Assembly: GCF_000512585.2 (NCBI RefSeq)
Contig: NC_089241.1
Span: 1,922,001 to 1,986,000 of the forward strand
From: Kwoniella bestiolae CBS 10118
Taxonomy: Eukaryota > Basidiomycota > Tremellomycetes > Tremellales > Cryptococcaceae
Direction: 5' to 3'
Length of the DNA: 64,000 nt
Shown here: positions 1-13,312 of the stretch, piece by piece
How the letters are laid out: each line of letters opens with the position of its first letter
Position numbering within the stretch: position 1 is the first letter of the stretch
Notes under the pieces: model-generated
Database searches by the model: none
The model's input: only the letters and a program-made list of their open reading frames with translations
Told to the model about the DNA's origin: nothing
Made by a program: the position numbers and the translations under genes

Positions 1-814
1 TTGTTGGCAGTACTATGTGTGCCTCTGGGTCCATACGACTTCATGAAATACCCCGTGCGATCGTCCCCGGGAGGGGAAGGGGTATCGGCATAATCCGATA
101 ACCACGTTGGACTGGTCGAGGAGCTGGAACGCGAACGCGGTGGTCTGGATCTAGCGAGACTCGCAGCAGTGGGCGAGGAATAATTCTTTTCAATGAGCGA
201 TATCCTTCGTTGGACATCACCTCCCAGAGATGATATTCGAGATCTGGGTCCGGTAGGTAAGGACGCAGCCTGGCTCAATGATTCTGACGCTGAGGATGAC
301 GCATTTTCGGGATGAGGGTGGGATTCGTCCTCGCTCGATTGCTCAGCAATGGGAAGGATGACTGAACACTCCTCGTCCGCCGCATCTGCACCCTTCTTCA
401 TTATCTCATCTTTCTCTTCAGGAAAATAACGATCCCATAACTCTTTGTAAACATCCAACGCATTCCGTCCATTCCTTGGATTAACGAAATTACGATTCTT
501 GAACGTAATCACCTCCTTCAGGTAAGATTGTCTCGTATCATCGGATAAGGTGGGGTCAGAGATGATTTGATGAGTGAGGGTAAAACTTTTGGTGGCATCT
601 AGGGGGATTCGTTGGAGTTTTACAGTATGTCAGCTGTATGCTCTGTGAGATGGGGCGATTCACGATATGAAGAGCTGTATCGAACATAGCACGACTCACG
701 CGCATGATCCTCATCCGTGATCTCCTCAGGCGAGAACTGCGACGTAAAGTCATCGCATATCCCGGGTTGGTGGTAGTTCTCATCATCGATGATGACGGAT
801 TTCGGTTGAGGCAT
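1..814 (-). CDS. Unrecognised serine-rich protein, C-terminus cut by window edge
   Basis: The start is the ATG at 814, opening MPQPKSVIIDDENYHQ. Exon 1 ends at a GTGAGT donor near 705. The reading frame resumes after a CCCCTAG acceptor near 601 and stays open to base 1, so the C-terminus lies outside the window. The first ~110 residues look folded and contain ITFKNRNFVNPRNG and ALDVYKELWDRYFPEE. After that comes an acidic then Ser/Arg/Pro-rich tail (RSRPPRSRSSSSTSP), probably disordered. I recognise no domain and give no function. The splice is inferred from consensus sites and an open frame on both sides; the exon 2 frame carries no stop over about 600 bases, which supports it as coding. Confidence 0.6.
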
Positions 815-1430
815 CTTATCCTGGGCGATAGATCACGAGTGGCTTGAGATTTTTGAGCGGGCGGCTATGAACTGTGATACTATCTCGAATAAGAGAGAAG
901 AATAAAGAAAAAAGTCAAGCCTAGGTATAACTGACCAAGGGCTCGGGATTGTTGTCGAAAATGGGAAAGACAGTATTTTCAATCTCAGCTCAACCACATT
1001 CAAATCATCCTTTCATCGCCTTCTGCCTCATGGCGCGTTTCACCTGAAAGGTAAAGCTGGTTGTTATATCCTTCATAGTTTGACTATATACACTTTTAAT
1101 GATCTGCTTTGGATGTGTACCGTATTATGCCCTTCCGAAGCGCGCAAGGATAACACCGGCAGTATATATCAATTCCGCGTCGAACGGAACGGTGATGTGA
1201 GCCACAGTGGAACTCCGGTATTTGGACTGAGATCGTCTCAAGGAGGCTGGTATGATGTAGTACCCCGCTCGGAAGGATATGCCAAGAAAAAGTTGCAGCA
1301 TCCAGATTAGATATAATAGCAAGAAACAAGAATATAGCTCGACGGACATCATCGCGAGGACGTCGAAGCTACTCAACTACCACCTAGGTTTGGCCCGCCT
1401 ACCACCAGTCCTGATCCTACAGTACACCGC
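815..1430. other. Intergenic stretch, no gene seen
   Basis: This lies upstream of the truncated gene and downstream of the decarboxylase stop at 1431. Short open frames on both strands here overlap each other, lack splice-supported continuation and look like chance. Nothing else was recognised. Confidence 0.5.
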
Positions 1431-3504
1431 TCAATTTGCACGAACAACCTCTTCCCCCTTCCCCACCTGCTCCAACACCTCCAGCACGATCCCCAAATCC
1501 CTCCCCTCCTCCGTAAGGTAATCACTAACCGCCATCCTAACCGCGCCATTCCCCCTCCAAGACGTCGCAGAGACGTACATCCTCCTCGAATCGTTTATAG
1601 CCTTTGTCAATTTCACCGAAGCGGAAGGATCGGAAGGTGGGAAGGGCGAATCCCCGGTCGCGCGGAATAAAACTATATTTGAGGGTATGATGGCCCCACT
1701 GGAAGAGAGGTATGAAGGAGATGGGTTGAGAAGCTCGTATGATTTTGATTCGGAGATCCATTGAGCTACTGATCGAGCGAAGAGGATATTCCGTGTGACG
1801 ATATCTATGGCGAGTACAAAACATTCAGTTAGCTATTTGAGGTCCAGTATGACTCCAGGAAGAGCTCACCCCTGTACCCCTCTTTACCTAGACTCAACAA
1901 GCTAGCTAACAGAGGTAATGCCCTGAACCTCCTCGAGTTCTCTATATTCACGAATAGCGGACTTGGCACATCGGCCGCTGAGACTGTACCCTCTGGTAAG
2001 TCGCTTGACTCGGGTAAACCGGGAGTGGCAGTAAAGTTGGAAGCTAGATATGCTGGTGCAGAGGCCGAGGGAGGTTGGAAGATGTTGGTGAGTGATGAAG
2101 TGTAGCGAGTGTAGAATAGACCACAGTCGTATGGGACCTATCCCTTTATTTGTCAGTATGTGGTAGATTATGGAGGCGATCGGATTCTTGATCGGAGAGA
2201 GGGAGAAGGACCAGAAACTCACGTTTAGCCATTTGTGACCTAGATATTGGACGACCAGATCAGCTTGACTGCGTAATGTGAATCAGCACGTCTTTGGACT
2301 CACCATCGAGAGTCAGACTGTCAGCTTTATCCATGTGTTTGGTGTATTCCGACAACTCGGGCATCAGACCTGCGAATCCACCAAAGGCTGCGGATGCAAA
2401 CTACCATCAGCTTAGTCAATAAATATGACATGGTCACGAGTTGGAAAACGTCGGAAAAGAGAGCTGCCATGATCATCATGTAAAGATTGGTCAAACATCT
2501 CTTTGATCCACAAAGACCGACAACTCACCACCATCAACATGCAGCCATGCTCCATACTCTCTCGACAATTCCGCAACCTTATCCAAATTCCTACCAAAAC
2601 CACCAGTATTCACTTCACCTAATCCATAACAGACTATGACCCCCCTTCCCACCTCTTTCTCAACTTTCAATCTCTCTTCAAGCTTCTCAAGGTCGAAGGA
2701 CAGTTCATCCTCCGGATCAGAAAGTACAGTCTGTATGACCTTTGGTCCACCGCCCAAGCCGACTAATGATGCTGCTTTGGATATTGAGAAATGAGGATGA
2801 AGCGATAAGATCACGATGGGAGGAGAAGGCAGGGTAGGTGAGGTGGGAGGACCATCTCTTGCCCATGAGTATCCTTTGGGAAGGTGGGGTGATTGGGCGA
2901 GGAGGTGGTCTCTTGCGCAGGCTAGACCAGGTTCAGAGTATGAGCTTGTCTGTCCATATGCTCCCAAGTACAATTTAAAGAGAAGCGGATATACCCATGA
3001 CGTATCTGGTATGGTGGAGAATCATGACTCACCCAATCCCAAGGTATTACTAGCAGTCGCACCTGTAGTAATGGTTCTACCCATAAATACGCTCCGCTTG
3101 ATATCAAGCAAATCCAATATCAACTCCAATGTCCGCTGCTCAATAGCAGTAGAAGCTGTCTGCTGATGCAGATTGACCTGAACGTTCTCATCATAGCTTG
3201 TGGAAAGTATATCGGCCAGTTGTGCTGCAGGAGTTACTCCACCAGTTACGAAACCATAGTACCTTGGTCCATTTTGAGCTTGCAATATCCCTGGTAATAC
3301 CTTGTCGATCAGGTATGAAGTGGTCTCTGAAGTACCTACACCTTTCTCAAAGAGTGAGGTGGGCAAGGAGGAGAGAGTAGATTCAATGGAGCTTGACGAT
3401 GGGACGGTGGGAAGGGTGTCTAGGGATTCGTTCCGGTGGAGGATGTGGGATATCACCTGGTTCAAGGATGATCCGACGTCACCTTGAGGAGCTGAAGATG
3501 GCAT
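1431..3504 (-). CDS. Group II pyridoxal-phosphate decarboxylase (aromatic amino acid decarboxylase-like)
   Basis: A PLP-dependent decarboxylase of the DOPA/tyrosine/glutamate decarboxylase superfamily, which removes the carboxyl group of an amino acid; the substrate is not predictable here. Translation starts at 3504 (MPSSAPQGDVGSSLNQ). Exon 1 carries the substrate-side region NGPRYYGFVTGGVTPAAQLAD and the TITTGATASNTLGLGE segment that typically contacts cofactor phosphate. A later exon gives WLHVDG, joined to AFGGFAGL across an intron near 2400-2530; its Asp would pair with the PLP ring nitrogen. DGHKWLN near 2240-2300 carries the Schiff-base Lys. The C-terminal exon (MYVSATSWRGNGAVRMAVS) ends at the stop at 1431. 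All expected family landmarks are present in order, so it looks intact. It diverges from MYO2. Confidence 0.85.
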
Positions 3505-4263
3505 GGTATCTTGGGTTTTACAGTCTTGGAAGATAGACTGTCAGTGATGAGTGAACAGTTTTGGATGATCTCAAAAGCTGGTTCGAGCTGAACTATGTTA
3601 TCATACATGCAAGTGAGTGAGCCTTGAATTGTCACTCGAGTAGGACCGACTCGATAGAACTCGGCATAGGATTGATGTTGATAGCGACCGAGGCGAGCAT
3701 CCTTGCTGATAGCCGAGGTAAGAGATACGAGTAAACAATAACATGAGTGATAACACTGGGAATGACGTGGCAATGAATGTTATACGATACTAACAAAGGA
3801 AAGAAACAATAAGCTTCCGTCTTCCCACGCGCGTGTACTAGTAAGTGTTGGGTCTATAGCTAGTCGCGTCTCTCTTTTTGTGTGTGTTATGTAGAGTATG
3901 GCTCAGTTTCAGCAGTAAGCAGTGTTAGGTGTTTTATATCATCATCGTAGTATCGTCTTTGACTCCCTTTCATCGGCATCACTAGTGGTATCGGTGTTGA
4001 TACTATAGTCATCTCCACATCATCACCATCACTACCTGCCTATCGGTATCACAACGACAACAACGACGAAAGAGCGCACATAGTCGCTCTCCTCAATACC
4101 AACCACCGAGTTGTCGATCAACTCAACTCATATATCAATAACGCGCGGACACGATTTCTGTTACCTATTCCTATCGCCCTTCTACCAGCAACCGAGCTAC
4201 TCCTACTCTTCCCACCATCAAAACATACCTTGCATATATACCCATTCCAACACATAAACCGAA
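3505..4263. promoter_or_regulatory. Divergent promoter region, decarboxylase / MYO2
   Basis: A 759-base gap between two divergent start codons. It has pyrimidine- and CA-rich stretches near 3950-4080 typical of fungal 5' leaders. Weak relatives of the ACAATA element occur near 3733 and 3802 (AAACAATAA), but not the full GAACAATA core. No gene seen. Confidence 0.4.
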
Positions 4264-7200
4264 ATGTCATCGATATACACCAAAGGAACGAGGGTATGGT
4301 TACCCGACCCCCACACAGGATGGGTAGCAGGGACAGTATCGTCAATATCACTCCCATCTGACGAAGCGGCGTCGTCAGAATGCACCTTGATCATATCCTA
4401 CGATTCGGATACCAACACCACCAAGACCCTCAAATTCCCATACTCTGTCATTCAGGCTGCCAGCGCAGATGCTGTGTCTGGTAATATACAGCCTTCGACG
4501 CCACCACCAGGTCAGGATCAATTACCGCCGTTGAGGAACCCACCGTTGTTGGAGAGTTCGGAGGATCTGGCCAGTTTGAGTAACTTGAATGAACCGTCTG
4601 GTGAGTTATCCCTCTCTTCCAAATTTGCAAATTTGGAGTCTGGTTCTGCGGGACTGATAATTGATGTTCGTACAGTGCTCCATGCCATCGCAACGAGATA
4701 TAGCAGGCATTTGCCATATACCTATTCGGGTATTGTACTGGTGAGCTGTTCCGAATCTCCTAATGATAGGCCCAGCAGCTGACACGCACTCAACATTCAG
4801 GTCGCCTTGAACCCTTTCAGCCCTCTGGCAATCTGTAAGCTTTTTTTTCCTGCGTCATGCTGGATGCAACGATAGAAGCTGACCTTTACCTTTTCCTTTA
4901 GATGGACCCGAAATCATCCAAGCATATTCAGGAAGGAAGAAAGGAGAGCTCGAACCACATTTATTCGCTATTGCTGAAGAAGCCTTAGATTGTATGAGAC
5001 GAGGTTCAGGAAAGGGAGGGACGGATCCCACAGGTGCAGGAGATCAGACTATAGTAGTCAGTGGAGAGAGGTGAGCAGCGTACTTCATTCCTGGTCAAAA
5101 TCCGGCATCTCATTTACTGGGTTGATACTGATTGCTGATTATCTCTATGCCACGCTGACAGTGGAGCAGGTAAAACGGTCTCAGCCAAATTCATCTTACG
5201 GTACTTTGCCTCGGTCGATGATCCAGCCAAATCAGAGTCATCAGGTGGGAGACGCAGAGAGATTGGAGGGGACGATGATGGGATGAGTGAGGTCGAGAAG
5301 CAGATCCTGGCTTCGAATCCTATTATGGAGGCGTTCGGTAATGCGAAGACAACGAGGAATGATAATTCTTCTAGGTTTGGTAAATACATTGAGGTGAGTT
5401 CGCAATCTCCATTTGCAGACTGTTGTTGGCGGTAGAGTGGTTTAGACAACGATTCATATCAACACGACGAAGATAGAGGCGTGGAGTCGACGTGATTAAA
5501 ACTGAAAGATAGGGAACAAAGGGCCACTTCAGGGCATATCCTCATAGGCTGGTGCTAATGTTCACTCATTCTACTTCCAGATCCTCTTCAACCAAGAGCA
5601 CGACATCGTCGGAGCAAGAATACGTACCTACCTACTCGAGCGATCACGATTAGTGTACCAGCCAGAATCAGAGCGAAACTACCACATCTTCTACCAATTA
5701 CTCGCAGGCGCCCCGTCCAAAGAACGTAAAGACCTGTCATTAACGTCCAACCCATCCGACTTCGCATACATGGCTGGGGGAGGACCCAACTCTACGCCCA
5801 TACCAGGAGTGGACGATTCCAAGGAATTCAGAGAGACCCGAGAAGCCTTGTCGACTGTTGGAATCTCGGTGGAGAAACAGTGGTCCATCTTTAGATTGTT
5901 GGCTGCTTTACTGCATATTGGTAATATCAGGATCACCCAGGCTAGGACCGACGCCGTATTGGCCGATGAAGATCCCTCGTTGGCTCTTGCTACCAACTTA
6001 TTGGGCTTGCCTTTGGCGGACTTCAAGAAGTGGACGGTGAAAAAACAACTCATCACTAGATCGGAGAAGATCGTCACGAATCTGGGATCTGCTCAGGCTA
6101 TGGTTGTGAGAGATTCGGTGGCAAAATTCATCTACTCGTGCTTATTCGATGTGAGCTGGCTTGTTACCTCCTGTCTTTATCACCCCATAGGTCATAGCTG
6201 ATGTTAAGTGACTTTTAGTGGCTGGTGGGTGTCGTCAATGAAAGTCTGTTGGGTGAGGATGGAGAAGGTGCCAAGAAGGCTACCAAGTTCATCGGTGTTT
6301 TGGATATTGTGAGTTGGATGGTTCATAGAACCCGATCTTTCAGCTGACACTGCTTCTTCGATAGTACGGTTTTGAACACTTCAAAAAGGTAAGATTGTGT
6401 CAAATACGATCCGCGAAAGCCTTGGCTGATAAATCCTCTGTAGAACTCCTTCGAGCAATTCTGTATCAATTGGGCAAACGAAAAGCTGCAACAGGAATTC
6501 AACGCTCATGTGTTCAAGGTAGGTAGCGCCATGATCTGTCTCGTGGTCTTACTGATATTGTTCTACTGATAGCTCGAGCAAGAAGAATACATGCGAGAAG
6601 AAATTAACTGGACTTTCATTGAATTCGCCGACAACCAAGCTTGTATCGATGTCATCGAGGGCAAGATGGGTATTCTCACCTTACTCGATGAAGAATCTAG
6701 GTTACCTGCAGGAGCAGACGCATCATTTGCCAACAAGCTGCATCAGCAACTTACCAAACCCGAACAGAAGGAAGTGTTCAAGAAACCTCGATTCAACCAA
6801 AACGCCTTTACGATCACCCACTATGCTCACGATGTCACATACGACGTCGATGGATTCATCGACAAGAACAGAGATACAGTTCCCGATGAACACCTCGCCT
6901 TACTGCAAAACTCTTCAAACGAATTCCTTAGAGAAGTGTTAGACGCCGCATTGTCAGCTGCAAACACTGTGAAACCTAATGGAGATCAAACGAAGACTGC
7001 TGCTTCTGCCGGTCCAGGTCCTGCTAAACGAGTTGGTGCTGCTACTCGAAAGCCAACTCTGGGTTCGATCTTCAAGCATTCCTTGATCAGTTTGATGGAT
7101 ACTATCAATAATACCAATGTCCATTATATCAGATGTATCAAACCCAACGAAGCGAAGAAGGCTTGGGAGCTGGAACCTCAACAGGTATTGGCGCAATTGC

Positions 7201-10200
7201 GAGCTTGTGGTGTGTTGGAGACTATTAGGATCAGTTGTGCGGGTTATCCATCCAGGTGGACTTTTGAGGAGTTTGCTGAGAGGTGAGTCTGACCTGATCA
7301 GTCAATCTTTGTTGTCCATCAATACGTGTTATTCTGAGTGAGCAGAAGTAGCTGATCCCGTTGTTTGCTACGCACAGATACTACATGCTGGTCTCATCGA
7401 AAGAATGGTCTGCAAACACAGATTACAAAGGCCTCTGTTCCCTGATCCTCCAAAAGACCTTGAAAGACCAAGACAAATACCAAATGGGACTCACCAAGAT
7501 CTTCTTCCGAGCGGGAATGTTGGCTTTCCTCGAATCTCTCAGAACCCAACGTCTAAACGAATTGGTCACGCTAGTACAGAAGAACGTCAGAAGACGAATC
7601 GCTTATAAACATTATCAAACCCTTCGAGTATCTACTATCAAGATCCAATCGTGGTATCGAGGTATCCTAGCGCGAAGGTTCGTCGAGGAGAAGAAGAAGG
7701 AATCTGCTGCGATCAAGATTCAGAAGGTCGCGAGAGGTTATATGGCGAGGAAGAGGTATAGGGAAGTTAGGGATGCGGTGGTGAAGATTCAGTCTGGTAT
7801 GTTGATTTCTCTGTTTCTCGACCAGCCCTCGCGTCTCATAGCCTGACCATCCATTATGTATGCTGATCAATTTGGACATCATAGTCGTCCGAGGTCACCA
7901 AGCTAGGAAGAGAGCACTTGAAGAACGGACTCTGTCTGCTGTACTCAAACTTCAATCGCTGTTCAGAGGAATGTGAGTTTGTCGAGCACCTTGCTGTTGT
8001 TGGCTCAGCTGATCCTATATACTCTTTCCAGTGCTGTTCGCCGCAAGTACCTCGCCCAAATACGCAAGGTGGTCGTCCTGCAATCCCAGTGGCGACGCAA
8101 ACTTGCTGTACGAGAACTCCGAGGTCTCAAAGCCGAAGCTAAATCCGCTAGCAAATTCAAGGAGATCTCATATCAACTCGAAAACAAGGTTGTCGAGCTC
8201 ACTCAGAATCTTCAGAAGCGAACTGCCGACAACAAGGAATTGTCAAGCAAGATCAAAACCCTCGAAAGGCAGATTGAATCATGGCAGACCAAGCACGACG
8301 AGATCGCAACCAAGGCTAAAGGTCATGAAGCTGAATTAGCGAAACCTACTGTACCTCTCAATCAATTCGAGGAAGCATTAGCGGCCAAAGCTGAGACTGA
8401 TGCCCAACTGAAAGAGACCGCCGAGAGAGTCGCCGAGCAAGAAAAGGAGATCAACAGACTTACAGCCGAGTTATCTGCTCAAGCTGCTGAGATGGAGGAG
8501 AAACAGTATACCATCGATACTGCCGCTGCCAAGAATATTGAAGATCAGAATACGATTGCTGGTCTCAGAGCAGAATTAGCTTCCACTAAAGAACAAATCT
8601 CTCGACACAACACCCTGAACGCTTTGACTAAGAACGAGAGACAGCGCGAACCTCCTGCATCGCCTACTCAACCTCATGGATTAAGGGCCTTACAGGAACT
8701 AGGCGTCAACTCTGAACGACAACCTTCAGCTTCCAGACGAAGGAACAGAAGACACTCCACGACTGGTACCGGTCCCGCCAATCACGCAAGGAACCTATCC
8801 GACGAGATCACCTCGTTCAAGAAGAACAACGTGAATAATAACAGAGCAGTATCAGTCATGTTCCCACCCAACGGACCTGTCAGACCTAGGGATTCCTCCG
8901 GTCTCCCCCTCCCCACTGTATTGGATAATACCTCTGATGAGATCGTCAGATTATTGGAAGATGAGGGATCACTAGATGAGGATGTCCTTCAGGGATTGAT
9001 CTACCAGCTGAAGATCCCCCAACCATCACTGCACAATACCCCGTCTGCGAAGGAGGTGATCTTCCCGGCGCATTTGATCAGTCTGGTCAGTAATGAGATG
9101 TGGAAGCAGGGGATGATCAGTGAGAGCGAGAGGTTCTTGGCGAATGTCATGCAGGCTATTCAACAGCATGTTATTGTGAGTAAGATCAGCTCTTGATTTT
9201 GGTGTGAAGTGGAGATGGGTTGCGTCTATGTCATTTGCGTACGGAAAACCGAACAATACATTCGCTGACAGTCATTTGTTCCGATCGTGATAGGCTTTCA
9301 AAGGCGAAGATATAATCATGCCCGGAGTATTCTGGCTCTCCAACGTCCAAGAGATCCTCTCCTTCATCTGCATAGCCGAACAAGATGCCGCGCAGGGCTA
9401 TGGACCGGGCTTCGACTCAGCCGAGAGCTCCAATGTCGATTTCGAAACCTACGAGCGACTCATTGGAATAGTCAAGCACGACCTCGACTCATTAGAATAC
9501 AACATCTACTTCTCGACCATGCTGGAGATCAAAAAGAAACTTACCAAGATGGTCATCCCCGCACTCATCGAATCTCAATCCCTACCAGGGTTCATCACTG
9601 CCGATGGCACTGGCAAGATGTTCTCGAGGATGTTATCTGGTATGGGATCTAATGCTCAGCCTACAGCAACTATGGACGATATCCTGAATCTCCTGAATAA
9701 GGTTTGGAAATGCCTCAAGAGCTATTATATGGAGGAGAGCGTTATGCAGCAGGTGGTGACTGAGCTGTTGAAGTTGATAGGTCAGATTGCGTTTAATGAT
9801 TTGATTATGAGACGGAACTTTTGTTCGTGGAAGAGGGGTGAGTTGAGTTCTTCTCCTGACTTCGCAAAGCTATAAATGGGGATGAGATGACTGCGTCCAT
9901 CCAATGGCTTTGGTGTGGACAGGTTGATTGGAATTCGCTGATTGATGTTCTTGACCTCTTAGCTATGCAAATCCAATATAACATTACGAGGATTGAGGGT
10001 GAGTTGAGTATTGCCTGGCTTCTGCAATGTAAGGAACTGACGATGAGTCATTTATGTAGAATGGTGCAAATCACATGATATGCCTGAAGGGCTGTTACAG
10101 CTTGAACACCTGATGCAAGCTACCAAATTATTGCAGTTGAAGAAGGTGAGTGGTGTTCCATTCGTGACAGTCAACCTATTTCCCGATCTGTCGATCTCGC

Positions 10201-10713
10201 ACTCATCATACATGTTTGATCGATCACTCGACTCGACCTATGCTGATATCTTCCAACCCACCCACCCAGGCAACAATGGGCGACATAGAAATCCTCTTTG
10301 ACGTCTGTTGGATCCTCTCCCCTTCTCAAATCCAGAAACTCATCTCTCAATACCACAACGCAGATTATGAAGCGCCCATCTCGAATGAGATTCTGAAAGC
10401 CGTCGCAGCAAGGGTGAAACCGGATGATAAGTCTGATCATCTACTTTTGACGCCTGAGACGGACGAGGTCGGACCGTATCAGTTGCCTCCTCCTAGGGAG
10501 ATAGCGGGGTTGGAGACTTGTAAGTGAACTTTTGCTCATGTATCCGTCTTCATTCGTTGGCGGGAGGCGCGACGGATAGACCCTGTGTCGACGTTCACCC
10601 ACCCAAGCAGATGACCGACGAGCAAGGGCAATGCTGATTTTTTGCTTGTTATAGACGTACCTGCTTGGTTGAACGTTCCTGTAATCAGGAGATTGGCGAT
10701 GCACGTATCATAG
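4264..10713 (+). CDS. MYO2: Class V myosin heavy chain
   Basis: An actin-based motor for polarised transport of vesicles and organelles. About 18 exons give roughly 1,650 residues. In order: an N-terminal SH3-like segment (GTRVWLPDPHTGWVAGTV); a motor with P-loop GESGAGKT, split by an intron ending near 5161; switch I NDNSSRFGKYIE; switch II DIYGFEHF across the introns near 6310-6366; the HYIRCIKPN segment; about six IQ motifs (residues ~770-920, e.g. KIQSWYRGILARR, KIQKVARGYMARKR), which bind calmodulin-type light chains; a coiled coil from 8150; a Ser/Arg-rich linker; and a C-terminal cargo-binding dilute domain from 9290. The last exon ends IRRLAMHVS at 10713. MYO2 is a known gene of the Cryptococcus MAT locus, which fits the other MAT genes here. 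Confidence 0.95.
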
Positions 10714-11255
10714 TGAATAGTCGATATCAGGGAGGATGGAAAGATCTCATGATGTGATTTGACATGGTTATTCATATACATATATACGCGATAGATACGG
10801 ACAAGTGGGTTCAAGGGTGCTAGGTAGTTTGGATATTGTACATATATTTCTGATGCTGGGATATATATTAGTGGGAAGTAAGTAACATGGAAACGCATTG
10901 TATGTGGTTCTGCTTGTTAAAAGGTATTAATGTTTTACTATGTCTTTCTGAATACCATTTGGGTGTCTATGACCTTTTCTCTTTTATGTCTTTTGCATTC
11001 AATTAGCATGTTTATGTTTATGGCATATCGTCAATCTTCAAAATCAAGATGAATAAATCGTGAAGTAGATTGCTCTTACTGATGACCGATAATGATAAGC
11101 TCGCTCGCTTGGAGGGGAATATCTTGACAACCTATTTATGCATTTTCCAATACTTCAAGAAACCCTATGTATGTCGAGGTATATAGTCCTAAGAGGACTA
11201 ATCGGTATATACACGAGGGGGAAAGAGGGGGTATATAACAGAATTACACTGTTCA
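10714..11255. other. Convergent intergenic region, MYO2 / VPS26
   Basis: Contains the 3' ends of two convergent genes. It is AT-rich with alternating TATATA stretches around 10780 and 11180. No further gene or structured element was recognised. Confidence 0.5.
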
Positions 11256-12834
11256 CTAGATCTCATTCCCGAGTTGAACGACGATGAATTTCTCCGCCTC
11301 CTGTCTGCGCATATCTAAAACCTTCAATCTTTCAATCAATTCTCCCTATAATTAATTGTTCGAAATTAGTATTCTCTCAACATGGGATCAATAATACAAG
11401 CCCAAGTCAAAACAAACTCACGGAATTCTAAACACAGTAATCTCCTGCTGCTTGAAATACCTCCTATTCTCCTCATCTATCAACACGAGATTCAAATAAT
11501 ACCTCGTCGAGAACTTCTTATTCACATCCCTGAACGTTGGGGTGAGCTCAAATCCACCGAGGAATAGACGGATGGGAATGGTCTCGCCTCGTACGGGCGC
11601 GCCATCCATGATTTCGAATTTGGTGATGGTTTCGGACTCGTTATATTGATTTGGGGGGGATCCGGTAGTTTCTCGTCGGATTATGGATAGTTCCATGTGT
11701 TTGATTTTGATGCGGACGAGGAGGAAGTAGATCTTGCCTACTATTACGTCTTTGAGGTGATATCTGATTATTCCACGGATAGATATAATGATGTGGATGG
11801 AGAAGGAGGGAGCAAGATGGAAGTCAGAAATTAACACATGTCCATAGCTGTACATTTCAGGCATCGACGCCTGTGCCAAAGAGTAGGATCACTCACTTCG
11901 CTTTGTTATACTCGAACTCTATGTGCAGACAATCCTCTATACCCACTTCCATCTTTATGCTTGTGTTCGCTTCAGGTGGCATACGGTAAGAGTGAACCCA
12001 TATCTCACGTTCTTTGGCTGTTCTATTGAGGGAGACTCGGAGGTAGTACCTAAAGGCAATTGAAGAGTATAAGATATTCATCACTTCGTATACAAGAGGA
12101 GAGGAACTTTGCGAGAAAGTGGACAACTTGCTCACCGTAATTTCACGTTGATACCACTATACGACTCGTACTGCTTCTCCACATTCTTAAATGTAAAATC
12201 AAATGTCTGGGCCTGTCGCATCTCTCCTGCTGAGGCTAACTCCTGCGAGAGGGATACGAACTCGTAGTGATTTCCTCGGTCGTAGAATAGCTCTGCAGAG
12301 GAGACAAGGGGTGTAAGTATGTGAGCACAAGGGTAGCCGTACTCGTGCAGAGTTTAGGATGAAGAGGAGGTTGAATTTACCTATCGATCCGATAAGTTCG
12401 ATTCGGATACCGTCATGCTGGAATTTACGCCCGTCTTTCACTCTCACGTTGACCTGATAATATGATAGTAGTGGGTAAGCTCATGATACGTAAGAGCCAT
12501 AGAGGAGATAGGACCATGATGTATAATGCTTAGTCCAGCGCAGGTCAATGTTATGAATTTGACAGCATTCTGAGCATCCTTGATACATCTACTCCTTCTC
12601 AAGACTGAGCAAATCATCTTCTCCCCTGCTCTATTCTTCTACCTTTGGTATCCAATGCACGCAAGGTACAACCCCACTCACCTGACCAGTCACGCTCTCC
12701 CCATCGTAATAAACGGGACACATCTCCCTCTTATCCTTCTCGCCTTTCACCTCCACCTGTCTCCTCTCATCTTCACCTGCTAACTTGATCTCTATGTCCA
12801 CAGGTGCCCCTGAGAAGTTGAAGAAGGAAGCCAT
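11256..12834 (-). CDS. VPS26: Retromer subunit VPS26
   Basis: An arrestin-fold subunit of the retromer complex, which recycles cargo from endosomes to the Golgi with VPS35 and VPS29. It starts at 12834 (MASFFNFSGAPVDIEIKL) and runs through several short exons. Diagnostic segments are DGIRIELIGSI followed by ELFYDRGNHYEFVSLSQEL, YYLRVSLNR, HMELSIIRRETTG, and the C-terminal block GAPVRGETIPIRLFLGGFEL with NKKFSTRYYLNLVLIDEE. The last exon after the intron near 11340 reads IERLKVLDMRRQEAEKFIVV and stops at 11256. Sequence and length fit the family closely, with no sign of damage. It is convergent with MYO2 and divergent from the IKS1-like gene. Confidence 0.93.
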
Positions 12835-13312
12835 GATGGCGGATGTATGAGGGCGTTATAGTTGACGAGTCCAGGAGATTAGGAGTGATGGGTGGTCCTT
12901 GGATCGTAGATGAATGTTGGTACGTTTGGTTGCTACAGTCGTCGAAGACTGGTGTGTGATCTTCTGATATACTTTTATTGTGTATGAAGTTATACGTCGG
13001 ATGTTGTTGATATGTAAGTTGTCTGTCATCGTTATCCGTCCCAAGCTCGTCATTGTCATCTATGCTGTCGCTGATACTGACACTGCCACCGTGCACCGGT
13101 ACGATAGGTACCGTGATATCACCGTGGGAAAGTACGGTGTTGTATACGAATGCCGTAAAGGAATGTTGAGATTGAATGTGTGAATGCGGGTTCCCCATAC
13201 AAGGAACAGCCAACATGACCACTACGTACAAACCATCTATCTGCTCATCTCTCTCCTTATTCTTCTTCTTCATTCACACATTACCAGACGACACCCGAAG
13301 CACACCAGCAAC
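12835..13312. promoter_or_regulatory. Divergent promoter region, VPS26 / IKS1-like kinase
   Basis: A 478-base gap between two start codons. A segment around 13060-13150 has several short inverted GGTACCGTGATATCACCGT-like elements (GGTACC, GATATC, CCGTG/CACGG), which could form a small dyad. A long minus-strand open frame runs through here but has no coding features. Confidence 0.4.

Noticed and set aside
9251..9260. Single GAACAATAC in a MYO2 intron (also GAACAATA at ~29076)
   Set aside because: Isolated copies in an intron and a 3' region; about two are expected by chance in the window.
12773..13273. 160-codon minus-strand frame upstream of VPS26
   Set aside because: It overlaps the VPS26 start and runs through a divergent promoter; no conserved segment seen.
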